Assembly (NCBI GenBank): GCA_902596065.1
Contig: CACJSL010000009.1
Span: 1-34,444 of the forward strand
Direction: 5' to 3'
DNA from: an uncultured Alphaproteobacteria bacterium
Lineage (GTDB): Bacteria; Pseudomonadota; Alphaproteobacteria; HIMB59; GCA-002718135
DNA: 34,444 nt
Made by a program: the position numbers and the translations under genes. How positions within the stretch are numbered: position 1 is the stretch's first letter; each line of letters starts with the position of its first letter. The notes below the pieces were generated by a model. The model searched no databases and was not told where the DNA came from. It saw only the letters and a program-made list of their open reading frames with translations. This document shows positions 1-10,032 of this stretch, piece after piece.

Positions 1-2
1 GA

Positions 3-533
3 AGAAATTCATTTATTCCCAATAATCAACCTAAAGATTCAATTGAAGAATATACAAGATATAATTTAAAGGGTTGGGAGGCAAATGAAAAAGTATTTGA
101 TAGTGATGCAGACATAGTTGATCATCAAGTAGCTATTATTGAATATGAGAATGGTGCAACTTTAGCTTTTCATACTAACATGCGTGTACCAGATGAATTC
201 AGAAGATTTGCTGTTATTGGAACTAATGGGATGGTTGAAGGAGATTTTGTAAGAGGTTTTTTAAAAGCTCATGATCAAAAAAATAATGTAATATTAGATG
301 AAAATTATGGAGCAGCTTTTGGCATGATAAAAGGTCATTATGGTGCAGATAGTTTAATGCTCAAAGATATTAATGAACATTTAATTAATTCTGAATCATC
401 GCCATTGCCAGTTGGAGTAATAGATTGTATGGAAGCAGGAATTGTTGCCATGAAGATAGATGAATCAAGAAAAAGTGGTAAAATAATTGATATAAGACCT
501 ACATGGAAAAATATAGATAGTATTCTTGGTTAA
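3..533 (+). CDS. Gfo/Idh/MocA-family oxidoreductase, C-terminal part (5' truncated by window edge)
   Basis: The ORF in the track starts at the ATG at 180, but the same frame is open back to position 3 (RNSFIPNNQPKDSIEEYTRYNLKGWEANEKVFDSDADIVDHQVAIIEYENGATLAFHTNMRVP...). The C-terminal pattern (AFHTNM...RRFAVIGTNGMVEGDF) is typical of Gfo/Idh/MocA enzymes next to sugar ABC operons. Confidence 0.75.
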   Translation, partial: RNSFIPNNQPKDSIEEYTRYNLKGWEANEKVFDSDADIVDHQVAIIEYENGATLAFHTNMRVPDEFRRFAVIGTNGMVEGDFVRGFLKAHDQKNNVILDENYGAAFGMIKGHYGADSLMLKDINEHLINSESSPLPVGVIDCMEAGIVAMKIDESRKSGKIIDIRPTWKNIDSILG

Positions 534-535
534 AA

Positions 536-1441
536 ATGAAAATGAAAACTAAACTTAGGTCATACAATTCTCCTACTTTTTTAGCTTATGCTCTCATAGC
601 CCCAGCAGCTATTTATATTTTATGTATTGTTGCTTGGCCATTAATTGAAACTGTTAGATTATCTTTTACTAATTCAAGTTTAGCTGGAGAAGAATATATT
701 GGTTTTGAAAATTATGAAAAAATGATTTCGAGTAAAAAATTTAATAAAATTGTTATTAGAACTTTTGTTTGGATGTTTTTTTCTGTGAGTCTAAAATTAA
801 TAATTGGTTTAATAGGTGCAGTATTACTAAACGCGAATGTATTTGGAAGATCAGCTTTTAGAGTTTTAGTAATGCCTCCGTGGGTAGTGCCCATAGCTAT
901 TGGAATGCTTGGTTGGCTTTGGTTATATAATGGATATTTTGGAATAATAGCAGGAGTTGGAATGAGGACAGGAATATTAGACGGACCTTTTGGATTTCTA
1001 GCTTATAAACAAAGCGCTTTTATTTCAACAGTAATAGCTGATGTTTGGGTTGGCGTACCTATGGTAACAGTTTTTTTTCTTGCAGCTATGCAAGGTGTTC
1101 CAAAAGATTTATATGAAGCAGCCTATTGTGATGGCGCTTCAAGGTGGTCACGATTTTTTAGAATTACATTACCTCAAATAACACCTGTTATTGTGACTAT
1201 GTCAATACTGTCTGCTATTTGGACATTTAATTCCTTTGAAATTATTTGGATTTTAACTGAAGGAGGGCCAAGAGGAGCAACAACAACACTTATTATTGAT
1301 ACTTATAAGCAAGCTTTAGGTAACTATAAATTTGGAAGAGGCGCTGCAAGGGCAGTTGTAGTAATGATTTTGTTAACTTTATTTGCAGGCTTTTATTTAG
1401 CTTTACTTGCGAGAATAAACAAAAGGGTAGCTCATGAATAA
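536..1441 (+). CDS. Carbohydrate ABC transporter permease (MalF/UgpA type)
   Basis: Multi-TM protein with the EAA motif (YEAAYCDGASRWSRFFRITLPQITP); starts 2 nt after the upstream stop. Confidence 0.92.
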   Translation: MKMKTKLRSYNSPTFLAYALIAPAAIYILCIVAWPLIETVRLSFTNSSLAGEEYIGFENYEKMISSKKFNKIVIRTFVWMFFSVSLKLIIGLIGAVLLNANVFGRSAFRVLVMPPWVVPIAIGMLGWLWLYNGYFGIIAGVGMRTGILDGPFGFLAYKQSAFISTVIADVWVGVPMVTVFFLAAMQGVPKDLYEAAYCDGASRWSRFFRITLPQITPVIVTMSILSAIWTFNSFEIIWILTEGGPRGATTTLIIDTYKQALGNYKFGRGAARAVVVMILLTLFAGFYLALLARINKRVAHE

Positions 1442-2273
1442 ATATACAATTTTAGAAAAATTATTAATTTATTTTGGAATTTTAATATTTATGACATTTA
1501 TTCTTTTACCTTTTGTTGAAATGTTTTATGCCTCTTTAAGGCCTTTAGACCATTTATTTAGATCACCTTATCAATTTTATTCAGATGATCTTTCATTTTG
1601 GGCATATAGTGAAATGTGGAAAACTGTTCCTATGCTTGGACGTTACATTTTTAATAGTTTTTTTCTTGCAACAGTAACTTCTTTATTAACTTTATTATTT
1701 GTTATTCCAGCAGCTTATTCATATGCAAGATTCAATTTTCCTGCAAAGAATACTAGTTTGTATCTTTTACTTGCAATTAATATGTTTTCTGGTGCTGTAC
1801 TATTAATACCGTTATATAAATTATTAAGAACATTTGGTTTGTTAAATACTTATCAAGCAATGATAGTTCCAGGAGTAGCTTTTTTAATTCCTACTTCAAT
1901 TTGGTTATTAAAATCATATTTTGAAAAAATTCCAATTGAATTAGAAGAAGCTGCCTTTTGTGATGGAGCTACAAGAATTCAAATACTTAGACATGTTATA
2001 GCTCCTTTAAGTACACCTGGTTTAGTTGTTGTAGGTATCTATGCATTTATAGGTTCGTATGCTCAACAATTTTTATTTGCAATTTCATTTAATCAAAAGA
2101 AAGAATTTATGCCTATACCTGCAGGTCTTTATGAATTTATTGGTTACACTACTGTTAAATGGAATGAAATGATGGCTGCTTCCTTAGTAGGTATAGCTCC
2201 TGTTCTCCTTGTTTTTTTATTTTTACAAAAGTATATTGTGGAAGGATTAACAGCAGGAGCTGTAAAAAACTAG
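1434..2273 (+). CDS. Carbohydrate ABC transporter permease (MalG/UgpE type)
   Basis: EAA motif (LEEAAFCDGATRIQILRHVIAPLSTPG) and C-terminal YIVEGLTAGAVKN; overlaps the previous permease by 8 nt. Confidence 0.93.
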   Translation: MNKYTILEKLLIYFGILIFMTFILLPFVEMFYASLRPLDHLFRSPYQFYSDDLSFWAYSEMWKTVPMLGRYIFNSFFLATVTSLLTLLFVIPAAYSYARFNFPAKNTSLYLLLAINMFSGAVLLIPLYKLLRTFGLLNTYQAMIVPGVAFLIPTSIWLLKSYFEKIPIELEEAAFCDGATRIQILRHVIAPLSTPGLVVVGIYAFIGSYAQQFLFAISFNQKKEFMPIPAGLYEFIGYTTVKWNEMMAASLVGIAPVLLVFLFLQKYIVEGLTAGAVKN

Positions 2274-2377
2274 AAAAACAGTCCCTTTTTTTTTAAAAAT
2301 AAACAATATTCTTACTTGATACACTTCTAGTATTAACTTAATCATAATAGTTATAAATATAATTATACGGAGGAAAT

Positions 2378-3589
2378 ATGAAATTTACCTTTATTAAAAC
2401 AACACTTATTGCTTTTGTAGTGTCTCTGTTTAGCTCATTTCATTTAATGGCTACAGACATGCATGGTGTTATGTGTGGTGGTGAAATTCGACCTGCAGAC
2501 CAAGCTGTAGTAGATCAATTTATGGCAGATAATCCTGGTGTTAATGTTACTATGGAAGCTGTTCCTTGGGGAACTTGCCAAGATAAAGTTATAAACTTGG
2601 CCATAGCAGGAGATCCTGTGAGTTTTTCTTATGTAGGATCAAGAACTCTAAAAGGTTTAGCTGAAAATGGACATATTGTTGCTGTTAATATTCCTGATTC
2701 ACAAAAGAAAATGTATCAACCAGGTATATTAGACACAGTATCTTACAAAGGGGAAATTTGGGGATACCCTCATGCTTTTTCTACAAAAGCCCTTTTTATG
2801 AATTGCGGTATTCTTGAACAAGCTGGTTTAGCTTGCAATGGCCCACAGTCTTGGGATGAGCTTTATGCAATGGCTGAAACTATTAAAAATAATACAGGAA
2901 TTGCAGGTATTGGTTTAACCGGAAAAGATTTTGATAATACTATGCATCAATTTTTGAACTATCTTTATAGTAATGGGGGACAAGTAATTGATCCTGATAC
3001 TAATGAAATAACTTTAGATAGTCCGAATACTGTTGAAACTTTAGAGTTTTATGCAAAGTTAGCAAATGTTTCTCAAGAAGGACCGTTAGCTTGGGAACGT
3101 TCCCAGTTAACTGAACTATTTAATGATGAAAAAATAGCTATGTATATCAATGGTCCTTGGGGAGCTGGGCAACATAAAGAAGAACTTAGTGTGAAAACTG
3201 TAAGAATTCCTGCTGGTCCAAATGGTAGCCAAGGAACACTTTTAATCACTGATAGTGTTGCAGTCTTTAATAATACTGGTCATGAAGATATGGCGAGTGC
3301 TCTTGTAGCTCAGCTTACTTCAGGTGATGCTCAATATGATTTAGATACTAGTTGGGGTCTAACTCCAATTATGCAATATCCTCAAATTGGTAAGGTAGCG
3401 CCATACAATACAGATTATTGGATGATGTTTATTGATGCCATTGCAGATGGAGGTCCTGAACCTCTATTTGTAGATTATAAAGCTTTTCAATCAGTTATGA
3501 ATTCTATGATTCAAGGAGCAATTCTTGGAGAAGGAGATGCGGCTGATTTAGTTGCTGAAGCAGCTGAAGAATTGGAAGAGTATAAATAG
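2378..3589 (+). CDS. Extracellular sugar-binding protein (SBP) of ABC transporter
   Basis: Signal peptide (MKFTFIKTTLIAFVVSLFSSFHLMA), SBP family 1 pattern, strong SD GGAGGAAAT, directly after two sugar permeases. Confidence 0.92.
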   Translation: MKFTFIKTTLIAFVVSLFSSFHLMATDMHGVMCGGEIRPADQAVVDQFMADNPGVNVTMEAVPWGTCQDKVINLAIAGDPVSFSYVGSRTLKGLAENGHIVAVNIPDSQKKMYQPGILDTVSYKGEIWGYPHAFSTKALFMNCGILEQAGLACNGPQSWDELYAMAETIKNNTGIAGIGLTGKDFDNTMHQFLNYLYSNGGQVIDPDTNEITLDSPNTVETLEFYAKLANVSQEGPLAWERSQLTELFNDEKIAMYINGPWGAGQHKEELSVKTVRIPAGPNGSQGTLLITDSVAVFNNTGHEDMASALVAQLTSGDAQYDLDTSWGLTPIMQYPQIGKVAPYNTDYWMMFIDAIADGGPEPLFVDYKAFQSVMNSMIQGAILGEGDAADLVAEAAEELEEYK

Positions 3590-3603
3590 ACAAATTTTAA
3601 AAT

Positions 3604-3631
3604 AAGGACTGCCTTTTGGCAGTCCTTTTTA
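3604..3631 (+). terminator. Rho-independent terminator of the SBP/permease operon
   Basis: Perfect 10-bp stem AAGGACTGCC-TTTT-GGCAGTCCTT followed by T run. Confidence 0.92.
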
Positions 3632-3710
3632 TTTAGTATAAAAATTTTCTAAACAATTTTGATATTTAATAGATAATAATCTTAAATTATTAATGTATAT
3701 ATAATATTCA

Positions 3711-5516
3711 ATGTGTGGAATTGTCGGTATTGCTAGCAAAAATAATTGTATAGATAATATTTTGTCTGGATTATATTCTCTTGAGTACAGAGGCTATGAT
3801 TCATCAGGATTAGCAACAATAAAAAATAATCATTTTGAATATAGTAAAAATATTGGTAAAATTTCTAATTTACAAAAATCTGTTAAAAATAATAAATTAA
3901 CTGGAAACGTTGTAATTGCTCATACTAGGTGGGCAACTCATGGCAAACCTTCTATAAAAAATTGTCATCCATTTATAAAAGATAATTGTGTTTTAGTTCA
4001 TAATGGTATCATAGAAAATTATACAGATTTAATAAATTATTATTCAATAAAACAAAAAAATATTAAATCAGATACGGATACTGAAATAATTGCTGAAATA
4101 TACAATAAGCTATTAAATGAATTTAATAATCCTATTGAAGCTATCAAAAACCTAAATAAAAAAATAGTAGGATCATTTTCTTTTGCATTTTTAGTTCATG
4201 GATCAAAATCAATATATGTAACAAGAAGAGGGAGCCCTTTAGTCTTAGGGAGCGGAGAAGGATTTAATGCTGTTAGTTCTGATGTCTTGGGTTTGCCAGA
4301 TAATACAAAAGAAATTATTTTTTTAGAGGAAAATGATATTGCCGAAGTAAATGATTCTTCAATTCTAATTTATGATAAAAATAAAATCATCAAGAGAGAA
4401 AAACATAAATTTATTCCAAAAAAAGAATTTAAAGTTAAAGGAAATTACAAACATTTTATGGAAAAAGAAATTTTTCATCAACCAATAAGTATTGAAGATA
4501 CAATTTTGAATTTTGCTGATAAAAAAAGAAAAGTTGTTTATTTACCTAAAACCAATATTAAATTTAATGAATTTTCAAACATCATTATAGTTGCTTGTGG
4601 AACAGCTTACCATTCTTGTATGGTGGCAAAATATTGGATTGAAGAGATGACTGACTTCAATGTTTCAATCGATATTGCATCTGAATATAGATATCGCAAA
4701 AATAAAGTTAATAAAAATTCATTTGGAATAGTTGTATCTCAGTCAGGTGAAACTATGGACACCTTAAAATGTTTAAATAAATTTAAAAAAAATAATATTT
4801 TCACAATATCTATAGTAAATGTTTTAAATAGCTCAATTGCAAGGTTAAGTGATTTTATTTTACCTACTTTAGCTGGTCCTGAAATAGGAGTCGCTTCCAC
4901 AAAAGCTTTTACTTCTCAATTATCTGTTTTAGCTCTATTTGTACTTAATCTTCAGCAAGGAAGTAAAAATATTAATAAGATTTTTTTTAATTCTATTTTT
5001 AGTATCCGCAAATCTGTTAAAGAAATTTTAAAAAAAGAAAATGAATTTAAGAAAATAGCTAAAAAATTAGTTGATACTAAAAGCATTTTTTATATTGGTA
5101 GAGGTGCCATGTATCCTATTGCATTAGAAGGCGCTTTAAAGTTAAAAGAAATTACCTATAAGCATTGTGAAGGCTATGCCGCTGGAGAACTAAAACATGG
5201 TCCGTTAGCCTTAATTGAAAATAATATACCCGTTATTGTTTTAGCTCCTTTTGATGAAAATTATTCTAAATTACTCTCAAATATACAAGAGGTTAAAGCT
5301 AGAGGTGGAAGAATTATTATGATTACAGATAGGGATGGTGCAAAAAAAGTAAAAAAATATTGTGATCAAATTGTAATAATACCAAAAACAAATTTTTTAA
5401 CATCCCCAATATTATATTCGATACCAGTCCAGTTAATTGCTTATTATTTAGCAGTTTTTCTTGGAACAGATGTCGATCAACCAAGAAATTTAGCGAAATC
5501 TGTTACTGTAGAATAA
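3711..5516 (+). CDS. glmS: Glutamine--fructose-6-phosphate aminotransferase (isomerizing)
   Basis: N-terminal MCGIVGI (Ntn glutaminase Cys), two SIS domains, C-terminal DQPRNLAKSVTVE; 601 aa. Confidence 0.97.
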   Translation: MCGIVGIASKNNCIDNILSGLYSLEYRGYDSSGLATIKNNHFEYSKNIGKISNLQKSVKNNKLTGNVVIAHTRWATHGKPSIKNCHPFIKDNCVLVHNGIIENYTDLINYYSIKQKNIKSDTDTEIIAEIYNKLLNEFNNPIEAIKNLNKKIVGSFSFAFLVHGSKSIYVTRRGSPLVLGSGEGFNAVSSDVLGLPDNTKEIIFLEENDIAEVNDSSILIYDKNKIIKREKHKFIPKKEFKVKGNYKHFMEKEIFHQPISIEDTILNFADKKRKVVYLPKTNIKFNEFSNIIIVACGTAYHSCMVAKYWIEEMTDFNVSIDIASEYRYRKNKVNKNSFGIVVSQSGETMDTLKCLNKFKKNNIFTISIVNVLNSSIARLSDFILPTLAGPEIGVASTKAFTSQLSVLALFVLNLQQGSKNINKIFFNSIFSIRKSVKEILKKENEFKKIAKKLVDTKSIFYIGRGAMYPIALEGALKLKEITYKHCEGYAAGELKHGPLALIENNIPVIVLAPFDENYSKLLSNIQEVKARGGRIIMITDRDGAKKVKKYCDQIVIIPKTNFLTSPILYSIPVQLIAYYLAVFLGTDVDQPRNLAKSVTVE

Positions 5517-5518
5517 TT

Positions 5519-6247
5519 TTACTTTAATTTATTATTGATAAAAGCATATTTTTTTTCTAAAATTTTATTATGTTTTTTGCTATTAGGTAAATTGGAACTT
5601 AAGTAAAAAGGAAAAGGATTTTGATTTTTTAATTTTGAAGACATTTCAAGCCACAAGGAATTCAAAATAAATATTCCTGCAATTGTAGAAGATGAAGTTA
5701 CTCCAAAATCTTTATAATTTATTAAAGTATCACCTATAGGACTGTAATTATCTATATAAATATCGTTATAGAAATAAAGTTTTGATTTTTTGATTTTTTT
5801 CAACTTATCTGAATAAGTTTTAGAAGTTACACCGATAACATATATTTTTTTATTTTTCATTATCTTTGCTATTTCTATAGATAATTGATTAATACCACTG
5901 GTTGAAAAAATAATTATAGAGTCATTTTTAGTAAAATTATATTTCTTTAAAATATTTTTAGCTAATTTTGGATTTCTTTCATACTCTGATGCTTTTTTTA
6001 TGCCATAAGAAAAATCTATTCTTTTATCTAAAATTGGAGTAACCCCAGCAAATGCTCCAGCTCTATGCAAACATTCTTCTGCTATACAATGATTATGACC
6101 AGTACCAAAAACATACACAATTCCTCCATTAACATAGTTGTTGGATAATTTGCTAGCAATTAATTTAATCTTATTTCTTTCATTTTTAGAAATTTTTTTT
6201 AATATTGAGGATAATTTTTTAGAAAAAATATCTATAGAGTTTTTCAT
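5519..6247 (-). CDS. SIS domain protein, UPF0309-like sugar-phosphate isomerase family
   Basis: SIS features (VYVFGTGHNHCIAEECLHRAG, FSTSGINQLSIEIA, IDNYSPIGDT). Confidence 0.8.
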   Translation of the reverse strand: MKNSIDIFSKKLSSILKKISKNERNKIKLIASKLSNNYVNGGIVYVFGTGHNHCIAEECLHRAGAFAGVTPILDKRIDFSYGIKKASEYERNPKLAKNILKKYNFTKNDSIIIFSTSGINQLSIEIAKIMKNKKIYVIGVTSKTYSDKLKKIKKSKLYFYNDIYIDNYSPIGDTLINYKDFGVTSSSTIAGIFILNSLWLEMSSKLKNQNPFPFYLSSNLPNSKKHNKILEKKYAFINNKLK

Positions 6248-6309
6248 AGATAGCTTATAATGAAAAAACGAATCAAAAAAAATTAAAATTATTAATTTAG
6301 GAAATTATC

Positions 6310-7392
6310 TTGATATCTTTAAAAGGCAAAATTGTTAACTTTGACGAAACCTTCAATGGAGAAATAATTTTCAATAAAAAAATAGATAAAATCATAAGGT
6401 CAAAATCTATACAAAATGAAGATTATATAATTCCTGGATTTATAGATCTGCATTGCCATGGAGCTAATGGTTTTGATACAATGGATGGATGGAATTCTAT
6501 TAAAAAAATGTCAGCATATCATCTGAGTAATGGCACTACATCTATTTTACCAACGACTTGGACTAGTACAATAGAACATACATTTAACGCACTAAAAGAG
6601 TTTCAAAACTATAAGAATACTAACACTAATATATTAGGTGTTCATTTAGAGGGGCCTTTTATCAATCCAAACAAGCTAGGGGCACAACCTCCGCTAACGA
6701 TAAATCCATCAATTGAATTTATTAAAAAATTGATAGATGTTGCCCCGATTAAAGTTATCACTCTTGCTCCAGAGTTAGATGGCATGGATGAATTTATTTA
6801 TCATTTAGACAAGCTTAAAATTAATATTCAATTTGGCCATTCTTTAGCTGATTTTGAATGTTGTGCTAAATTTATGAATAAATATAGTATTGGATTTACG
6901 CATCTTTATAACGCTATGTCGGGTAATCATCACAGAAGTTCGGGGGTTTTAGGTGCTGCTTTAGAATTAGGATCTTTTGCAGAAATTATTTGTGATCTTA
7001 ATCATGTTAACGAAACTTCTATTAAGATTGCTAAAAAATGTATTAAAAATTTGTATGCTGTTAGTGATTCAATGGGAGCTACTGGATTAGAAAATGGCAT
7101 ATATAATTTTTTTGGAGTTGATATTGAAAAAATAGATAAAAAAGCTGTTGTTAAAAAAACTAATGCTTTAGCTGGAAGTGTAATCAATATGCATGATACT
7201 TTTTCTAATTTAATTAAATTAAAATTTTCTTTAAATGAAGCTGTTAAAATGACTAGTTACAATGCTGCTCAATATATACAAGAAAATGAGCTGGGATATA
7301 TCGGAGAAAATAAAATATCTAATATTTTAGTTTTAGATAAAACTTTTAAAATTAAACAAATATATTTAAATGGAATTAAAATTAATGAATAA
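6310..7392 (+). CDS. nagA: N-acetylglucosamine-6-phosphate deacetylase
   Basis: PGFIDLHCHGANGFD, HLEGPFINPNKLGAQ, FGHS, THLYNAMSG, SDSMGATG motifs; TTG start. Confidence 0.92.
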   Translation: MISLKGKIVNFDETFNGEIIFNKKIDKIIRSKSIQNEDYIIPGFIDLHCHGANGFDTMDGWNSIKKMSAYHLSNGTTSILPTTWTSTIEHTFNALKEFQNYKNTNTNILGVHLEGPFINPNKLGAQPPLTINPSIEFIKKLIDVAPIKVITLAPELDGMDEFIYHLDKLKINIQFGHSLADFECCAKFMNKYSIGFTHLYNAMSGNHHRSSGVLGAALELGSFAEIICDLNHVNETSIKIAKKCIKNLYAVSDSMGATGLENGIYNFFGVDIEKIDKKAVVKKTNALAGSVINMHDTFSNLIKLKFSLNEAVKMTSYNAAQYIQENELGYIGENKISNILVLDKTFKIKQIYLNGIKINE

Positions 7393-8407
7393 TTCAAAAG
7401 TATTAGAAGAAGCATTAAGTATACCATCCATAATTGAAAATTTTTCAAATATTGATAATAATCCTTATATAGAAACAGCTAATTTGATTAATCAAAAAAA
7501 AATTAAATATATTGTTACTATAGCTAGAGGAACATCAGATTGTGCTGCCCTTTATAGCTCTTATATTTTTGCTAAATATCTCGGTCTACCTACTTATAGT
7601 ATGCCTCCTTCAATTATTACTCTTGAAAAATCCCATTTTGATTTTTCAGAGGCTTTAGTTATTATAATTACTCAATCAGGTAAAAGTTCTGACTTAATTG
7701 AATGTGAAAAAAAATCAAAAGAAATGGGAGCAAAAACTATTTTAATTTCAAATAATGAAAATAGCCCAATAAATAATCAGTCTAACTATTTTTTTAATAT
7801 GTTTGCAGATGAGGAGAAAAGTGTTGCTGCAACTAAATCATTTGTTCAAACTTTGTTAATATTAATAAAGTTTGTTTTTTATTGCTTAGAAAAAAAAGAT
7901 ATAAATGACGATATAAAAAATTTAAGTGAGTTTCTTTTGAAAGATTCTAATAATCAGTGGGAAACGGAGATAGTAGACAATACCATTAATACAGGATTTA
8001 TACTTGGCAGAGGTGTGGGCTTTGCACTTTCAAATGAAATATCTCTTAAGTTTAAAGAATTATGCCAAGAAATGATAGAGCCATTTAGTAGTGCTGAAGT
8101 TATGCATGGGCCTAAAAGTTTAATTCAAGACTCATTTAAACTCTTTATTTTAGAAATGAATGACAACAGTGGTTTAACTGTTAAAAAAGATAGTAATGAA
8201 ATTACCAATTATACAAAATTAATTTATAATATTTCTTCAAATAATGAATCCAAAACAAGCTTTTTCTATCCACCAAATAAAATAACTGAATTAGATTCAG
8301 TGGTAATGATGACAAAATTTTATCCTTGGATCATCCGCTATTCTTTAAGCAAAGGACTTAATCCTGATAAACCACGTTATTTAACAAAAATAACAGAAAC
8401 ATTTTAA
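7385..8407 (+). CDS. SIS-domain glucosamine-6-phosphate deaminase/isomerase (NagB-II/AgaS-like, GlmS C-terminal-like)
   Basis: Two SIS domains without a glutaminase domain, ARGTSDCAALY, MHGPKSLI, C-term LNPDKPRYLTKITET. Track start at 7370 is an upstream ATG; the ATG at 7385 (MNNSK) is more likely. Confidence 0.82.
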   Translation: MNNSKVLEEALSIPSIIENFSNIDNNPYIETANLINQKKIKYIVTIARGTSDCAALYSSYIFAKYLGLPTYSMPPSIITLEKSHFDFSEALVIIITQSGKSSDLIECEKKSKEMGAKTILISNNENSPINNQSNYFFNMFADEEKSVAATKSFVQTLLILIKFVFYCLEKKDINDDIKNLSEFLLKDSNNQWETEIVDNTINTGFILGRGVGFALSNEISLKFKELCQEMIEPFSSAEVMHGPKSLIQDSFKLFILEMNDNSGLTVKKDSNEITNYTKLIYNISSNNESKTSFFYPPNKITELDSVVMMTKFYPWIIRYSLSKGLNPDKPRYLTKITETF

Positions 8408-8412
8408 AACAT

Positions 8413-10032
8413 TTGGATAATTTCGATATAGTTATTGTTGGAGCAGGTTCAGCTGGATGTATAGTTAGTAATCAAATAATTAAAAATACAAACTTAAAAG
8501 TATTATTAATTGAGGCAGGTCCAGGTGATAATAGCCCAACTATCCAAGTACCCCTTGGTTATGGCATGACTTTCTATCACAAAAAAATGAATTGGAATTT
8601 TTATTCTGAAGCACAAAAGAATTTAAATAATCGAGAAATTTATTATCCACGAGGAAAAGTTTTAGGAGGATCTGGATCAATAAATGCTATGATTTATGCA
8701 CGAGGATTAAGTTCAGATTTTCAAAATTGGAATTTAAGTAGTGATTGGTCTTGGAAAAATATTAAAGCTACCTATGATCAAATAGAATTTACTGTTAATG
8801 ACAAAACAAATATATTACCTCCTAATAAAATTCCAGTAAATGATGTAAGCAAAAAACATCATCTAATATTAAGAAATTTTTTTGATGCAGCTAATGATTT
8901 TAAATTTAACTTTAATAAACAACTAAAAACATCTCTAGAAAATCAAGTTGGAAATTACAATGTTAATATATTTAACGGATTTAGAACTTCATCATCTAAA
9001 GTTTTTTTAAAACCTATAATTAAACATCCTAATTTAACTATTTTTACTAAAACAGAAGTTTTAAAATTAAATTATGAAAATAATAAAATAATAAGTTTAA
9101 AGATTAAGCACAAAAATAAAGTAATTTCAGTAAAACCAAAGATAGGTACAATCTTATCAAGTGGAGCAATAATGACGCCTTATCTTTTGCTAAAATCAGG
9201 TATAGGTAATGCCGAAGAACTAAATAATTATAATATCCCTATCAATTTACACAGCCCTCATATTGGTAAAAATTTACAAGATCATTTAGGTTTAGATTAC
9301 TTATACAAAACATCTATGATGACTTTAAATTATGATCTAGGTACTTGGAGTGGAAGAATAAAATCAATTTTAAAATATTTATATAATAGAACAGGTCCTT
9401 TTGCATTAAGCCTCAATCAAGGAGGAGGGTATATTAATTGGAATTCATTAGACCCTTACCCTAACATTCAACTATATTTTAACCCATTAACTTATTCAGT
9501 TTCTTATAAAAAAAATAGACCTTTACTTAAAACTGATAAATTTAATGGTTTTATCATTGGCTTTAATTCATGTAGACCAAAAAGCCTTGGGGAAGTTAAA
9601 TTAAGAGCATCTAAAACAGATTATTTACCAAGTATAGATCCAAAATATTTAAGTGATGAAAGAGATATTCATGATTTATATTCGGCTTTTGATTTTATTA
9701 GAAACTTTTCAACTAATAGACACTTAAAAGAAATAATTGATTCATCAGTAAATATTACTCCTATAAATGCAAATAATGAAGAATTACTTGGCCACTTTAA
9801 ATCAAATGCTGGCACTGTTTATCATCCTTGTGGAACATGTCGTATGAGTAAAGATATTAATTCAGGCGTTGTCTCTGAAAAACTAAAAGTTCATGGTATT
9901 AAAAATTTATGGATAGTGGATGCTTCTATTATGCCAAATATTACATCAGGAAATATCAATGCCCCTGTTATGATGCTATCATATTTATCTAGTAAAATTA
10001 TTATAGAAGAATTAAAACAAAAATATAAATGA
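8413..10032 (+). CDS. GMC-family FAD-dependent oxidoreductase (choline-dehydrogenase-like)
   Basis: N-terminal Rossmann GAGSAGCIV, PRGKVLGGSGSINAMIYARG, C-term VYHPCGTCRMS and VVDASIMPNITSGNINAPVMM; TTG start. Confidence 0.93.
   Translation: MDNFDIVIVGAGSAGCIVSNQIIKNTNLKVLLIEAGPGDNSPTIQVPLGYGMTFYHKKMNWNFYSEAQKNLNNREIYYPRGKVLGGSGSINAMIYARGLSSDFQNWNLSSDWSWKNIKATYDQIEFTVNDKTNILPPNKIPVNDVSKKHHLILRNFFDAANDFKFNFNKQLKTSLENQVGNYNVNIFNGFRTSSSKVFLKPIIKHPNLTIFTKTEVLKLNYENNKIISLKIKHKNKVISVKPKIGTILSSGAIMTPYLLLKSGIGNAEELNNYNIPINLHSPHIGKNLQDHLGLDYLYKTSMMTLNYDLGTWSGRIKSILKYLYNRTGPFALSLNQGGGYINWNSLDPYPNIQLYFNPLTYSVSYKKNRPLLKTDKFNGFIIGFNSCRPKSLGEVKLRASKTDYLPSIDPKYLSDERDIHDLYSAFDFIRNFSTNRHLKEIIDSSVNITPINANNEELLGHFKSNAGTVYHPCGTCRMSKDINSGVVSEKLKVHGIKNLWIVDASIMPNITSGNINAPVMMLSYLSSKIIIEELKQKYK

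Noticed and set aside
712-894. Minus-strand ORF of 60 aa
   Set aside because: Antisense to a confident permease CDS; no SD or recognisable family.
3092-3105. 14-bp palindrome TGGGAACGTTCCCA
   Set aside because: Lies inside the SBP coding sequence with no promoter context and differs from the AAAACGTTTT operator core; likely coincidence.
3632-3710. Possible glmS ribozyme or leader RNA before glmS
   Set aside because: Leader is short, almost pure AT, with no recognisable ribozyme core.
7002-7187. Minus-strand ORF antisense to nagA
   Set aside because: Shadow ORF of a confident CDS.
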